Shown here: positions 33,020 to 43,174 of the stretch, piece after piece
Layout: the number at the start of each line of letters is the position of its first letter
Position numbering within the stretch: position 1 is the first letter of the stretch
Source: Jaltomata sinuosa
Taxonomy: Eukaryota > Streptophyta > Magnoliopsida > Solanales > Solanaceae
NCBI GenBank assembly: GCA_003996215.1
Contig: QJPP01001567.1
Location: 309,001 to 373,000 of the forward strand
Direction of reading: 5' to 3'
DNA length: 64,000 nt
Notes under the pieces: generated by a model
Databases searched by the model: none
What the model saw: only the letters and a program-made list of their open reading frames with translations
Told to the model about the DNA's origin: nothing
Program-made: the position numbers and the translations under genes

Positions 33020-33207
33020 TACTGAAATAATTATATCCTTGGACTGATTTACAATCAAACTTACTGAAATAATTATATCCTTGGACTTGTCTTATTTTTA
33101 ATATCTTATTGGGTATTGGATAATTATATGTTTTAGTTTTTGCATTTAAATTTCTATAATCAATAACCATTCTACTTTTTCTATAATCAATAATCATATT
33201 TATATTC
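33020..33207 (-). pseudogene. Scrambled RT gene scraps at B-C junction
   Basis: Reverse-orientation RT pieces (compare 26800-26900) with a local duplication: TACTGAAATAATTATATCC occurs at about 33020 and 33061, and TTTCTATAATCAATAAYCAT occurs twice near 33155-33195. Next comes the plus-strand copy C. The scramble suggests several template switches. Confidence 0.8.
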
Positions 33208-33213
33208 CCAGTT

Positions 33214-33225
33214 TGGTATCAGAGC
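33214..33225 (+). other. tRNA-Met primer binding site (C)
   Basis: TGGTATCAGAGC; segment C starts within ten bases of it (CCCAGTT). Confidence 0.9.
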
Positions 33226-33226
33226 T

Positions 33227-33427
33227 ATGGATGATTTAAAACATATAAAAAGAAAGATAAGAAAATCAATAAGAAGATTAGAAAAGTTATACCCAGTTTA
33301 TAAACAACTTAGTATTACAAAGGAAGATAATGATAAATTACAAAAAATAATAGATCTTATATCTAGGACAGAATATAAATATGTTAAATACTTAAAATAT
33401 AGATATCAAAAGGAAAATGAACAGTAA
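33227..33427 (+). pseudogene. 82-codon ORF, 5' truncated (C)
   Basis: Begins at an internal ATG (codon 17 of the full ORF) because segment C starts at the primer site. The remaining 66 codons match A and B. It overlaps the following ORF by 11 bp. Confidence 0.6.
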
Positions 33428-33617
33428 TGAATATAGGCAAGAACTTAATAAAATAATCATAGAAAAAAGACAAGAGAAAGAACATAGACAAAATAGACTT
33501 CACTACAATATGATTGCAGGAGTTTGTAAAGAATCTTTAAAATCACAAAGAAAAACTATATTTTATTTACAACTACAAATAGATAGTCTAGAATATAAAT
33601 TACAACATAATCTATAA
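33417..33617 (+). CDS. EPRV 66-codon ORF (C)
   Basis: Complete copy of 30639-30839 with one replacement (K for I in the ...RQEKEH stretch). It stops one base before the coat ATG at 33619. Confidence 0.55.
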   Translation: MNSNEYRQELNKIIIEKRQEKEHRQNRLHYNMIAGVCKESLKSQRKTIFYLQLQIDSLEYKLQHNL

Positions 33618-33618
33618 G

Positions 33619-35388
33619 ATGAATAAAGAAGAATTTGCTATAGATGAAAAAACATATGAAAATCAAGATGGATTAAAAATAAAAATAGTATTTTCAAATC
33701 TAGGAAGACGTTATAAAAAGGTAGGAGATAATTTAAGTTTAATGCTAGAAAAGGAATCTTTAAGATTAGAAGATAGTTTAACAGCAATGGTAAGAGTAGC
33801 TAAAGAAAATGAGGAATTAGATAGAAAAAAGGAAATAACTATTATTAAACAACAAGCAAAACAAGAAATACAGCAAATTGAAGAAATAAAAAATGAAAAG
33901 ATATTAATGTTGGAAAAAGAATTAAAAAGGTTAAAGGAACTATATGAGGTAAAACAAAAAGAAAAAGAAATAGAGACAAAATTAAGAACAGAAATAGAAA
34001 ATTTTAAAGAAAAATTACAAATGGAAGAACCAATAAAAGAAGAGATAGATATAGATGAAATCAATGAAGTGAATGATGAACAAACAGAGAGAAATTCAGA
34101 AACAAGTGAAACTTACACAGAAATGATAGCAAATATAGAAAAAATAGATGAAGATATTGAAATAAATGCAGGGGATGTTGAAAAAGATAAAAAACAAGAA
34201 GCTAGTACATCAGGAGTTAAAAACCCGAAAATATTAAATCCAATATACTATACAGTTGACTATAGAGAATCTGATAGAGAAAAGACTTTATGGGATAAAA
34301 GATTAAATAGAAAATGGACTCCAAAAACAACTAATCCAAATAATAATTTCTTAGAATTAGATTGTGTAGCAGATGTAAATAAAACAATACAATTATGGAT
34401 GGGAAATATAGCAAAACAATTGGTAGATAATAAAATAAGTATAGCAGATACACCAGGATACATAGAACGAACATTTTTAGGAACAGTAAAACTATGGTTA
34501 CTTAATTTATCAGAAGATTATCAACAGGCATTAAGAAATAGTAAAAATATAAATAATGAAAATGCAACTACATCTATGGACATCTTATATAAATATGAGA
34601 TAGCTATAAGAAGTGAGTTTAGCAGCACAACTTCAGAAGTAGAAGAACAAAATAAGGATAAACAATTTAATAGAAATTTAATGATAAAATTAGCAATATG
34701 TAATATGTGTTACATAGATGAATATACATGTGTATTTAGAGAATATTATTATAAAGGTAAATATACGCCAGAAGAAGCAAAAGAAATAAGAAAATTATAT
34801 TTTACAAAATTACCAGAACCATTTAGTACAAAAATAATAAAAGATTGGAACAATGCAGGGTTACAAGATACACTAGGAGCTATGGTAAAATTTTTGCAAA
34901 CATGATATTCAGGAATATGTGAAAAATACAAAACAAAAATGAAGATGGAAAAAACTATAATAAAAAATTTACAATGTTGTAGAGATAAGATAGCACCTCA
35001 ATTTGGATGTACAAATAATTATTATAAAAAGAATAGAAAACCAGGAAAGTTTAAAAGATATAAAACCCAATTTAAAAATAAAAGGCCTAGGAGACAATAC
35101 TATGTAAGAAATTATAATAATAAAAAACAATTTAGACCACAAAAGAAAATAACAGAATGTACATGTTATAATTGTGGAAAATTAGGACATTTAGCTAAAG
35201 ATTGTAGATTACCTAGAAATCCTAAAAGGAAGCAAATAACAGAAATAATAATAAATAATGAGGAATATATGCCATTAGAATATTTAGACTATGAAATAAG
35301 TGATAATGATAGCATATATGAATTATCTGAAAATGAATTATATGAAGAATCGGAAAACGAAGAAGAATTGGAATTAGAAAATGACTGA
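33619..35388 (+). pseudogene. EPRV coat protein with one internal stop (C)
   Basis: A 589-codon frame interrupted only by TGA at 34903-34905, where B has a tryptophan codon. Layout: coiled-coil E/K-rich N-terminus (residues ~60-140), acidic linker, capsid core (~200-440), basic stretch, CCHC knuckle at 35164-35205 (residues ~516-529), and acidic tail. Overlaps the movement gene by 8 bp. The lesion differs from the two in B, so the coat genes decayed independently. Confidence 0.88.
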
Positions 35389-36580
35389 AAAAGAAGTAGA
35401 AATAATAACAGAAGAACATATGGATGAAGAATCTTCAGAGCAGAAAGTAATATTTGATATAAATATATTTGAACAAATAAAAGGAAAAGAATTAGATCTA
35501 AGTGTAGATAAAATATTTAAATTACCAAAATTAAAAAACATATTTAAAAGACAAAAAGAAGAATACTATGTAGTAAGTCAAAAAGAACACATAATAGACT
35601 GTAAATTTACAAAAGGAAAAGCAAGAATACCAATAATAAATAAGAAAGTAATAAATAAAGAAATACAAGCAATTCAAACTAAGGAACCAATAAGATATGT
35701 GCATCTAGGAGGAACAGAAATACTAATAAAAGCGTGTTTCAGAGAAGGAATAGATACACCTATAGAGATATACATAGCAGACGATAGAATAATCGAACCT
35801 ATAGAAAAAAGTGTAATAAGTGCAGTAAAAGGAAACCTAATATACCAAAAGTTCAAATTCATAATAAGTGCAAATTATTCAGTAGCAATAAATGACCGTA
35901 ACATAGATAAATCGTTAGTATTATATTGGAAAATGACAGGAATTGAGTTAGCCCCAGGCAGTAAGATATTTACAGCCAGATGTAAAAATTTGTATGTATT
36001 AACAACTAAACACAAAATAACAGCAAAAAATAAAATCAATAGAATAAAAATAGAAAATCCTTTTGAACAAATAGTATCAGTAATAGATAACAATGATTAT
36101 AGTTATAAAGAAATAGATGCAGAAGAAAACTTAGAAATTATAAGTGATAGGATAAGCACATCTAAAAGAAAAAGCTATGGTGATACACCACAATCATCAA
36201 GAAATTCGGTAACAATAAAAGAGATAGAACCAAACCATTATTACATAACAGGAATATTAGAGCAAAGAAAATTTATTATAATAATAAATACAGGACAAGA
36301 AGAGAATTATATAATAAGAGAATTGGTAACAGAAGAAGAAATAAATTATATAGAAAACTCGGATTTACCAAAAGAATTTATAGCCTTTAAAGAATCAGTA
36401 GAAAAAGAATTAATTATTGGTGGAATACCAATGGTAATAAAATTTAAAATATATCAAGGAAATAATAATATTATATTAGGCATAAAATGGCTAGAAGAAA
36501 TGAAACCCTATAAATTAGAAGATACACAGTTAACTATTACATATAAAGGTAAAAAAGTAATAATTAAAAGAACTATGTAA
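35381..36580 (+). CDS. EPRV movement protein, intact frame (C)
   Basis: A 399-codon uninterrupted frame, the plus-strand twin of 27674-28873 with the same start and stop context (TAAATG to pol). Amino-acid identity to B is essentially complete by eye. Role as for B: a 30K-type movement protein assigned by order, size and motifs. Confidence 0.8.
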   Translation: MTEKEVEIITEEHMDEESSEQKVIFDINIFEQIKGKELDLSVDKIFKLPKLKNIFKRQKEEYYVVSQKEHIIDCKFTKGKARIPIINKKVINKEIQAIQTKEPIRYVHLGGTEILIKACFREGIDTPIEIYIADDRIIEPIEKSVISAVKGNLIYQKFKFIISANYSVAINDRNIDKSLVLYWKMTGIELAPGSKIFTARCKNLYVLTTKHKITAKNKINRIKIENPFEQIVSVIDNNDYSYKEIDAEENLEIISDRISTSKRKSYGDTPQSSRNSVTIKEIEPNHYYITGILEQRKFIIIINTGQEENYIIRELVTEEEINYIENSDLPKEFIAFKESVEKELIIGGIPMVIKFKIYQGNNNIILGIKWLEEMKPYKLEDTQLTITYKGKKVIIKRTM

Positions 36581-37309
36581 ATGAAAATCCATATACTTGC
36601 TAAAATAATAGTAACAGGATATTATAATAGATATTATACTCCAATGATAGATACAGGATCAGAAGCTAATGTATGTAAGCATAATTGTTTGCCAGACGAA
36701 AAATGGGAAAAGTTAACTACACCAATAGTAGTAACAGGATTTAATAATGAAGGAAGTATGATAAATCATAAAGCGAGAAATATAAAATTACAAATATGGG
36801 ATAAAGTATTAACAATAGAAGAAATATATAGTTATGAATTTACAAATAAAGATATACTCTTAGGAATGCCTTTTTTTAGAAAAACTATATCCACATATAA
36901 TAACAAAAACACATTGGTGGTTTACAACCCCATGTAAACATAAAGTAGCAGCTAAAAGAGTATATAATAAAATCAGAAAACCTACTCCATGGATAAAAGG
37001 AAGTGAAAAAATTACTCAGAAATTAGAAAATATAAAAACAAATGAGCATAAAATAGAACTGATTATATTTGCTATAGATAAATTAAAAATTATCCAAGAA
37101 CAATTAGAGCCATTATATAGTGAAAATCCCTTAAGAGGATGGGAAAAACATAAAACTAAAATAAAAATAGAATTAATTGATGAAAATAGTATAATTACTC
37201 AAAAACCTTTAAAATATAATTTTGATGATTTAAATGAATTTAAAATGCATATAAAAGAATTACTAGAAAATGAATATATACAAGAAAGTAATAGTAAACA
37301 TACAAGTCC
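36581..37309 (+). pseudogene. EPRV protease-RT, frameshifted and truncated (C)
   Basis: Starts like the other pol copies, with DTGS at residues 24-27. An extra T in a T run at about 36870-36877 shifts the frame and ends it at 36937. Homology continues in the other frame to 37309, where RT breaks off after AAGTCCAG at the start of the RT domain. Next is a MITE-like repeat. The lesion is private to C. Confidence 0.88.
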
Positions 37310-37556
37310 AGAAGCTAAAAAAAATGGCTTCTACTTAAAAGCACTTTTTTGAAAAGCACTGTTGAGAAAAATACACTTTAAAAGCACTTTTAAAAAGTTT
37401 GGCCAAACACTAATTGCTTCTCAAAAGTGCTTTTTAAATTTATTGGTCAAACACAAACTGTTTCTCACCAAATATACTTTTTTGAAAAACGCTTATGAAA
37501 AAAACATTTTTCAAAATAAGTTGATTTTAGAAGTTTGGCCAAACAGGCTATTAGAT
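37310..37556. mobile_element. MITE-like fragment at EPRV edge
   Basis: It contains repeated AAAAGCACTTTT and three GTTTGGCCAAAC-type palindromic blocks, ending AAGTTTGGCCAAACAGGCTA. This pattern is typical of an abundant non-autonomous DNA element in eudicots. The left end is cut at the viral junction, so terminal repeats cannot be paired. Confidence 0.5.
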
Positions 37557-38073
37557 GTTTGATATTATCAATTATCTTAATTTGTGTCTTCAATGGGGAA
37601 GGGTTGTGTTTCTTTCCCGGAGGGATGTCATTTTGAAAGGTGGTGATTTTTCATGAAAAAATATCTCAAAATTAAAATATATGTTAACTATCTTGTGCTA
37701 GTTAATTATTGATATATTTGTGATGATCTTCAAATGCTTGATAATTTTAGGTATAATATTTTCTTATGTGATGATTGTGATTAGTTAATCTTGTATAAAG
37801 ATCATATGTGAAGTTTATTTTCAAGTTGTGAGATGATATGAAGTATTTTATTTATAAGAATCATATCAATACTTGAATTTTTTGTTTTACTATTTTAAAA
37901 TCATGAGAATAAATGATATTTATTGTTTGATTCGTTTAAAGATTAATGACCTTTTATGATATTTATTGTTTGATTCGTTTAAAGGTTAAAGACTTTTTAT
38001 GAGTTTGATGTTTTGAAAGAAGCATGTATAATAATTTTGTGCATTTTATCTGACTGTGATTTGAGTTTTCATA
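37557..38073. other. Gene-free AT-rich DNA with 43-bp tandem pair
   Basis: No gene seen. A direct tandem duplication of 43 bp (TGATATTTATTGTTTGATTC core) lies at 37914-37956 and 37957-37999. Confidence 0.6.
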
Positions 38074-38256
38074 TGTGTAATGGAAAACACCCTTGAAATA
38101 TTCAAATTGTAGGTGTTTTTTGCTTATGATTAGAAGTCAATATTAGACTTTGCATTATTTAAAATATATTTGAAGAACATAAACATGAGATAGTTAGTAT
38201 GTTTTAAACTTACAATTGTTGATAGATATATGATATTGTGTAATAGTTTATCGATA
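38074..38256. repeat. 183-bp flush duplication D1
   Basis: Runs from ATGTGTAATGGAAAACACCC to AGTTTATCGATA and ends exactly where the 5' LTR starts. It matches D2 at 39418-39600 with a handful of differences. See the small LTR element between them. Confidence 0.88.
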
Positions 38257-39417
38257 TGTTGGGCGTTTGCCCTAATTTTCTAACCATAATTGGTTATTTC
38301 TTTTTGTAAAAGGAAAGCACAAATCTTTCATAATTGGCTAGTCCTTTTTCTTGTAGGAAAAGGTTTATGAATCTATAAATAGAGGCTTATTCCTTCTAAC
38401 TTGGTAGCATCCACAATGTAGTCTTAAGGGCTTTGAGAGTTTTGTTTTGGGGGAGAATTTGTGAGTCACAAGTGTTAACGGTGTCACTTGTGTGAACCTC
38501 CTTTGTATTCAGAGTAAATTTTGTGAGGTTGTTTCTCTCGATATGTTGTACTCTCTTTTATATAGTGGATTACTCATCTCCTGTTGTGGATGTAGGTCGA
38601 TTGACCGAACCACGTTAAATTATTGTGTCTCTTATGGTATATTTCTCGTTATTCTTCTTACTTTGCGTCTTTCAAGGATTGCTTCGTTGGATTTTGCATG
38701 ACACCTAATTATTTCGGTCCTAACAAGTGGTATCAGAGCGAGGTTAAAAATGAGTGTTCATCTTGCAGGTTCAGTTCTAGCTGCAAGCTACTTTATGGTA
38801 ATGAATAATTTTGTTTGAGAAATTTTATCGGAGTGTTACTTCGTGTAGAGGCAAAGATTTAATGGAGGAGATTTGGATGGAGATTGAAGATTATGTGAAG
38901 AGGTGGAGGAAATTTATTTTGTCAGAAATTTAGGTCAAGGGGGAGATTTGTTGGGCGTTTGCCCTGATTTTCTAACCATAATTGGTTATTCCTTTTTGTA
39001 AAAGGAAAGCACAAATCTTTCATAATTGGCTAGTACTTTTTCTTGTAGGAAAAGGTTTATAGATCTATAAATAAAGGCTCATTCCTTCTAACTTGGTAGC
39101 ATCCACAATGTAGTCTTAAGGGCTTTGAGAGTTTTGTTTAGGGGGAGAATTTATGAGTCACAAGTGTTAATGGTGTCACTTGTGTGAACCTCCTTTGTAT
39201 TCAGAGTGAATTTTGTGAGGTTGTTTCTCTCGATATGTTATACTCTCTTTTATATAGTGGATTGCTCATCTCCTGTTGTGGATGTAGGTCGATTGACCGA
39301 ACCACGTTAAATTATTGTGTCTCTTATGGTATATTTCTCGTTTGTCTTCTTACTTTGCGTTTTTCAAGGATTGCTTCGCTGGATTTCGCATGACACCTAA
39401 TTATTTCGGTTCTAACA
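38257..39417 (+). mobile_element. Small non-autonomous LTR element (TRIM-like)
   Basis: Two 469-bp LTRs (38257-38725 and 38949-39417) begin TGTTGGGCGTTTGCCCT and end TTCTAACA. They flank a 223-bp interior with a primer site TGGTATCAGAGC (38728-38739) and a purine tract CAAGGGGGAGA just before the 3' LTR. There is no coding capacity. Each LTR has TATAAATA (38374-38381 and the matching site near 39066). The LTRs differ at about 15-20 sites. Instead of a 5-bp target duplication, the element is flanked flush by 183-bp repeats. Confidence 0.9.
38728..38739 (+). other. Primer binding site of small LTR element
   Basis: TGGTATCAGAGC two bases after the LTR end TAACA; complementary to initiator tRNA-Met. 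Confidence 0.9.
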
Positions 39418-39600
39418 ATGTGTAAAGGAAAACACCCTTGAAATATTCAAATTGTAGGTGTTTCTTGCTTATATTAGAAGTCAATATTAGACTTAGCATT
39501 ATTTAAAATATATTTGAAGAACATAAACATGAGATAGTTAGTATATTTTCAACTTACAATTGTTGATAGATATATGATATTGTGTAATAGTTTATCGATA
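39418..39600. repeat. 183-bp flush duplication D2
   Basis: Starts at the base after the 3' LTR (ATGTGTAAAGGAAAACACCC) and continues into copia RT sequence at 39601. Only D2 is contiguous with the RT, so D1 is the duplicated copy or both are one long target duplication. Confidence 0.88.
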
Positions 39601-40378
39601 TGTTGATTGAAAGAAATGATGCAAAAGTCATAATAGAAACTAGGAGGTTTTTATTTTCCACATTTAAAATGAAGGATCTTGGACAAATTGATACTATGTT
39701 GGGTATCAAGATTAAACAAAATAGTGAGGGTAATGCATTGAGTTAATCTCATTAGATTGAGAAAGTGTTAAATAAATTAGTCACTTAAACATGAAAGATG
39801 TCAATACCCTATTTGATCCTAGATCGAGTTAACTAATAATGATGAAAGAATTGTGACTTAACTTGTTAACCAAGCGCTATTGGAAGGGCTAGTAGTCGAG
39901 TACTTGGTTCTTTTTAAAAAATTAAAGATTTGAGAAATTCTAAGTTTCATACTATTTTATAAGGATATATCAATGCGAACTGAATATCGAGTATATGTGA
40001 GAAAATAAATTTATCATAATGATGTACATTTACGTACCTTGAGAGGAGGTGTAATTTCTTGAAATCAAGAAATAAACTTGCATTAGTAGAAGCAAGCAAA
40101 TTAAAGGAGTTGAGTGGTTGAGGAATTTTAAGTGAATCCATTGATTTTTCAAAATATGAGCTCAATTTTGTGATAGTCAAGCTGCTCTAACTCGAGCATA
40201 TAAAGATTATATAAGGGGAAGTCAAACTGTATAAGTTCTTGACATGATTATGTGAGAAAGGTAATTCAAGATGGAATGGTGGAGTCAAATGAATTTGACT
40301 AATCTATTTACTAAACTTCTTAAAAGAAAGTTGTTGAATACAACTTCAAGTTTGATTATGTTAAAACTCCTTAATTAG
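39585..40378 (+). pseudogene. Decayed Ty1/copia RT-RNase H
   Basis: Broken frames show copia landmarks in order: a YVD-like active-site remnant near 39596, FKMKDLGQIDTMLGIKI (39666-39720), IEKVL (39755), then RNase H pieces (KSRNKLALVEASK near 40060; CDSQAALTRA near 40165; HDYV and a NLFTKLL end near 40240-40320). Many stops and shifts make it a fossil. It is interrupted upstream by the small LTR element. Confidence 0.8.
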
Positions 40379-41394
40379 GTCCATCAATAATGGCAACCCT
40401 ACCTGACACTATGAAATGAATAGTTATGGGTTCAAAGGGTAACAACAAGATACGCTGATATTTCAGTACTAAAGTAAGAGATATACTAGTACTGATTTTC
40501 ATATAATATAAAGTTGAGTTCTAATACTATTAATGAGGTTCAGTTCAAGGAACAAGTGTCTCAAATATGACAAAGACACTGAAAAAACTTCACCGATATA
40601 CACATAGAAGTGGTGCCGCTTCGATTGGGAGTTGAAGTTTCTCTCATAAATGTTCATGAATTTTGAATAGCACATAGCCATAAAACTGCTAAGCATATTT
40701 GAGTGGAATGAAATGTTTATGTATAGTGCCACTAATGTTATCACAAAGAATAACACATTCAAAGCTATTATGCTACGTGGAATTTTGATTTCGTCTTGTG
40801 ACATTGTACTAAGGTGATGTTCAAATCAAAAGATACATTACTCTATGCGTGAGCATAACATGATCTTTGTGTCCCAATTTATATTTAAACAAGTGGAAAA
40901 TTATTGGATTTTATTTAAAATTAAATTAATAATAAGTATTTTAAATAAAGACTAGGTGTCTTTTAAATGAAAGGGTGTGTCCTTTCAGAGGTGTCTTTTA
41001 AATGAAAGGGTGTGTCCTTTCATTTTTTTCTTACCACCAGTTCTATTTAAATCAAACTTCTGTAGATTCCAACATAACTTTTCAGAGTATATCTTTACAA
41101 CATTCTTCAAGGAAATCTTTTCTTCTCCAAAAAAGATCAAGTTCAAGTTCTTGCTTTCCAAAAGAATTTTTTCACTATTTTCTTAGTGCAGAATTTCATA
41201 GGCTTGTCATATCCACTAAAACTATTTGCATAATCCTACAATAATCTCGCAAGGAGAGGGAGCAAATATCATTTTTAAGAAAGTGTTTCGCACGTGTTTC
41301 AGGCCTCAAATCCTGTGTTCTTTGTTCATATTATGAAACCTTCACCTTTGTGTTCTTCTTCGTATTTTTGTGCTCTTAAAATATATTTTCCAAC
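40379..41394. other. Probable copia 3' flank/LTR, 35-bp tandem pair
   Basis: No gene. It follows the copia pol end and may hold that element's 3' LTR, but no second LTR exists in the window to prove it. A 35-bp unit (AGGTGTCTTTTAAATGAAAG...) is exactly duplicated at 40954-40988 and 40989-41021. Confidence 0.45.
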
Positions 41395-41460
41395 AGCTTA
41401 GTGGTTAGGGTGTGCACAAACCTTACCCTCCGTACGTGATCGATTCCCCGCGTCTACAAT
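41395..41460 (+). repeat. SINE or tRNA-derived head
   Basis: AGCTTAGTGGTTAGGG resembles a polymerase III box A and GATCGATTCCCCGCG a box B, spaced about 33 bp as in tRNA-derived SINEs. No clear 3' tail or target duplication is seen. It does not fold into a full tRNA. Confidence 0.4.
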
Positions 41461-42122
41461 ATATTTTCAATTTTGGCTTTCTTTATTATAAGTTAATAAA
41501 AAATGCAAAAGTTAACGTGAAGAGAAAAACAGCTCAACAGCGATATGGTGTCTAAACATGCTGGCTGAACACCCTTCATGAAATTTTTGGCTAAGCTATA
41601 TTTATTTAACCAAAACTTTACTTGGTTGAACGTCCGCTCAATTTAGATGTTCAACTATATAGTATTTGATCAAATGATATACATATATCAAGTTTTTATC
41701 TAGTGTAAGTTGTACAGTGCCTCTTTTATATTTTGTACATGCTTGTCCATTCATATTTATCTTTTTTTCTTCTTTTTGGACATTTATTGAGTTTTCTCCT
41801 CATTTATTATATTTATGTATTAAAAAAATTCAAAAGTCACTCCCTTTAACCCTATTTATTGATTGTGTAAAAATAAATGTATGAATTACTACTCCTCTAT
41901 TCATTTATATTCTTCAATGCCTATTTCATTAATACTCCACTCTTCTTTTTGGTATCTGGAAAAGAGATTTCAAGAATGCTCGAAGCTAGCTGCTGTGTCT
42001 CTGGAGACATTTAAAAATGTGATTTTCTTAAACAAAGAGGCAAAAAAAATTATATTTTAGAAAAAAGGAATCAATGTTGTAAAAAATTTATGTGGAAGAT
42101 ATGGATGCCATGTAGTTTGTAC
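41461..42122. other. Gene-free AT-rich DNA
   Basis: Nothing recognisable; short open frames only. Confidence 0.5.
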
Positions 42123-42431
42123 TGTTGTGAATGGGCCGAGGCAATTAAATCAAAATAGTCCAATATCACATTAATTGATTATGTGTGGGATCCAAGATAA
42201 TAAATAGCCAAAATAGGCTTATACAAATTATTAAAAAAGAAATGTCTAGTTCTCTAATTTTTTTTTTAGAGTTTTGAGCTTTTCATCTCCATTTTTATTT
42301 CTATCCTTTAATTAATTGTACTTTCAATATTTTCTTTGTAATTCAATAATTTGAGTGTTGTTATTACGATTCTAAAGTTATAATCGCGTTCCAATTCTTA
42401 TTGATACAGTGAGAAATTTGAGTTTGTTACA
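42123..42431 (+). repeat. 5' LTR of element N
   Basis: TGTTGTGAATGGGCCGAGGC to GTTTGTTACA. Contains AATAAATAGCC and a TTCTTTGTAATTCAATAATT end region. Confidence 0.85.
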
Positions 42432-42462
42432 TTGGTGCTTTCATCGTTGGTACTCCAAATGG

Positions 42463-42850
42463 TAATGGTGGTATTAGATCGATTCAATGGTGGAAACGAC
42501 CCAGAGGGTTGGATTCTTCGGGCCGAGTAGTATTTCACCTACCTTGGCTTCTCCCAGAAGGACTGGCTACCTCTTCCTTCCTTCCTTCTACCTTGATGGT
42601 GACGTTCTTACATAGTTTACTTGGTTGCATCGTAACAAGCAGTTCTTCGATTGGAAGCATTTTACAGAAAAATTGCTTACGCGATTTCCACAATGAACTT
42701 TCACAGATTCGGTGAGTATGGCAGATACTTCACGAGCCTATATTGACTATGTGCGCTATGCTACATTTGTTCCTCCACCGACCTCTATCTCTGCAGTTGT
42801 AGCTTTAAGCCATGTCACAAACTCATCTGCCTTGGAAAGCCTTTATAAGT
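42463..42850 (+). pseudogene. Decayed Ty3/gypsy gag start
   Basis: Frames show DRFNGGNDPEGWILRAE, a YFTYLGFSQKDWLPLPSFYL-like stretch, DGDVLT, FTWLHRNKQFFDWKHF and EKLLTRFP in the order and spacing of the plant retrotransposon gag domain (DPE.W...AE.YF...L..A.F.L.G.A..W). Internal stops (for example TAG at about 42527) and a frame change make it non-functional. Confidence 0.75.
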
Positions 42851-43174
42851 GAAAACTCGGAGGCGGACCATATGCTCGAGAACTTGCCAGAGAAGTATAT
42901 AAGTGTGGATTCCTCGGCATTGCTTACTGGGAGTAACGCTGAGATTGCAACTCTCGAAGGCCTGGGAACACCTCAAATTGGGAATGCAAAACAAGTAAAA
43001 GTAGATTTGGTACAAGAACCTTCTTCCATTACCGAAGGTCAGATGTTCGATGAAATGTCACACTCAGCTATGAGCTCTGGCATTCCTGAATATAACGATA
43101 GATTCTGTGAAGATGTTAGCATGCAAACCAAGGTACCTACTTCGGTGTAAAATGATACGAAAGGATCTAATAGT

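Larger units (their letters stand above)
20501..37309. mobile_element. Endogenous pararetrovirus cluster (A+, B-, C+)
   Basis: A 16.8-kb AT-rich block holds three segments of one Caulimoviridae-type genome. A is 20501-24573 (+), B is 24589-33208 (-) and C is 33208-37309 (+). Supporting marks are the tRNA-Met primer site, a CCHC knuckle coat protein, a 30K-type movement protein, a DTGS protease, a YIDD reverse transcriptase and RNase H, a transactivator-like ORF, and absence of integrase and true LTRs. Order coat-movement-pol-transactivator and a ~7.7 kb size best fit solendo/cavemovirus-like viruses. Genus is inference. Copies are >99% alike, so integration or amplification is recent. Confidence 0.9.
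33208..37309 (+). repeat. C arm of second inverted repeat (with B)
   Basis: Plus-strand copy that starts a few bases before the primer site and ends in the RT gene after AAGTCCAG. The spacer to B (31046-33207) holds the viral promoter region and transactivator scraps. Confidence 0.93.

Noticed and set aside
20782..36093. Many 60-117 codon hydrophobic open frames antisense to the viral genes
   Set aside because: They mirror AT-rich viral coding on the opposite strand and repeat wherever the viral gene repeats. They are shadows, not genes.
20501..37309. Ty1/copia or gypsy LTR retrotransposon for the AT-rich block
   Set aside because: No LTR pair or integrase. Movement protein, transactivator and terminal redundancy by promoter/poly(A) arrangement fit a pararetrovirus.
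41395..41460. Functional tRNA gene
   Set aside because: Only box A- and box B-like words fit; no acceptor or anticodon stem pairing is visible.
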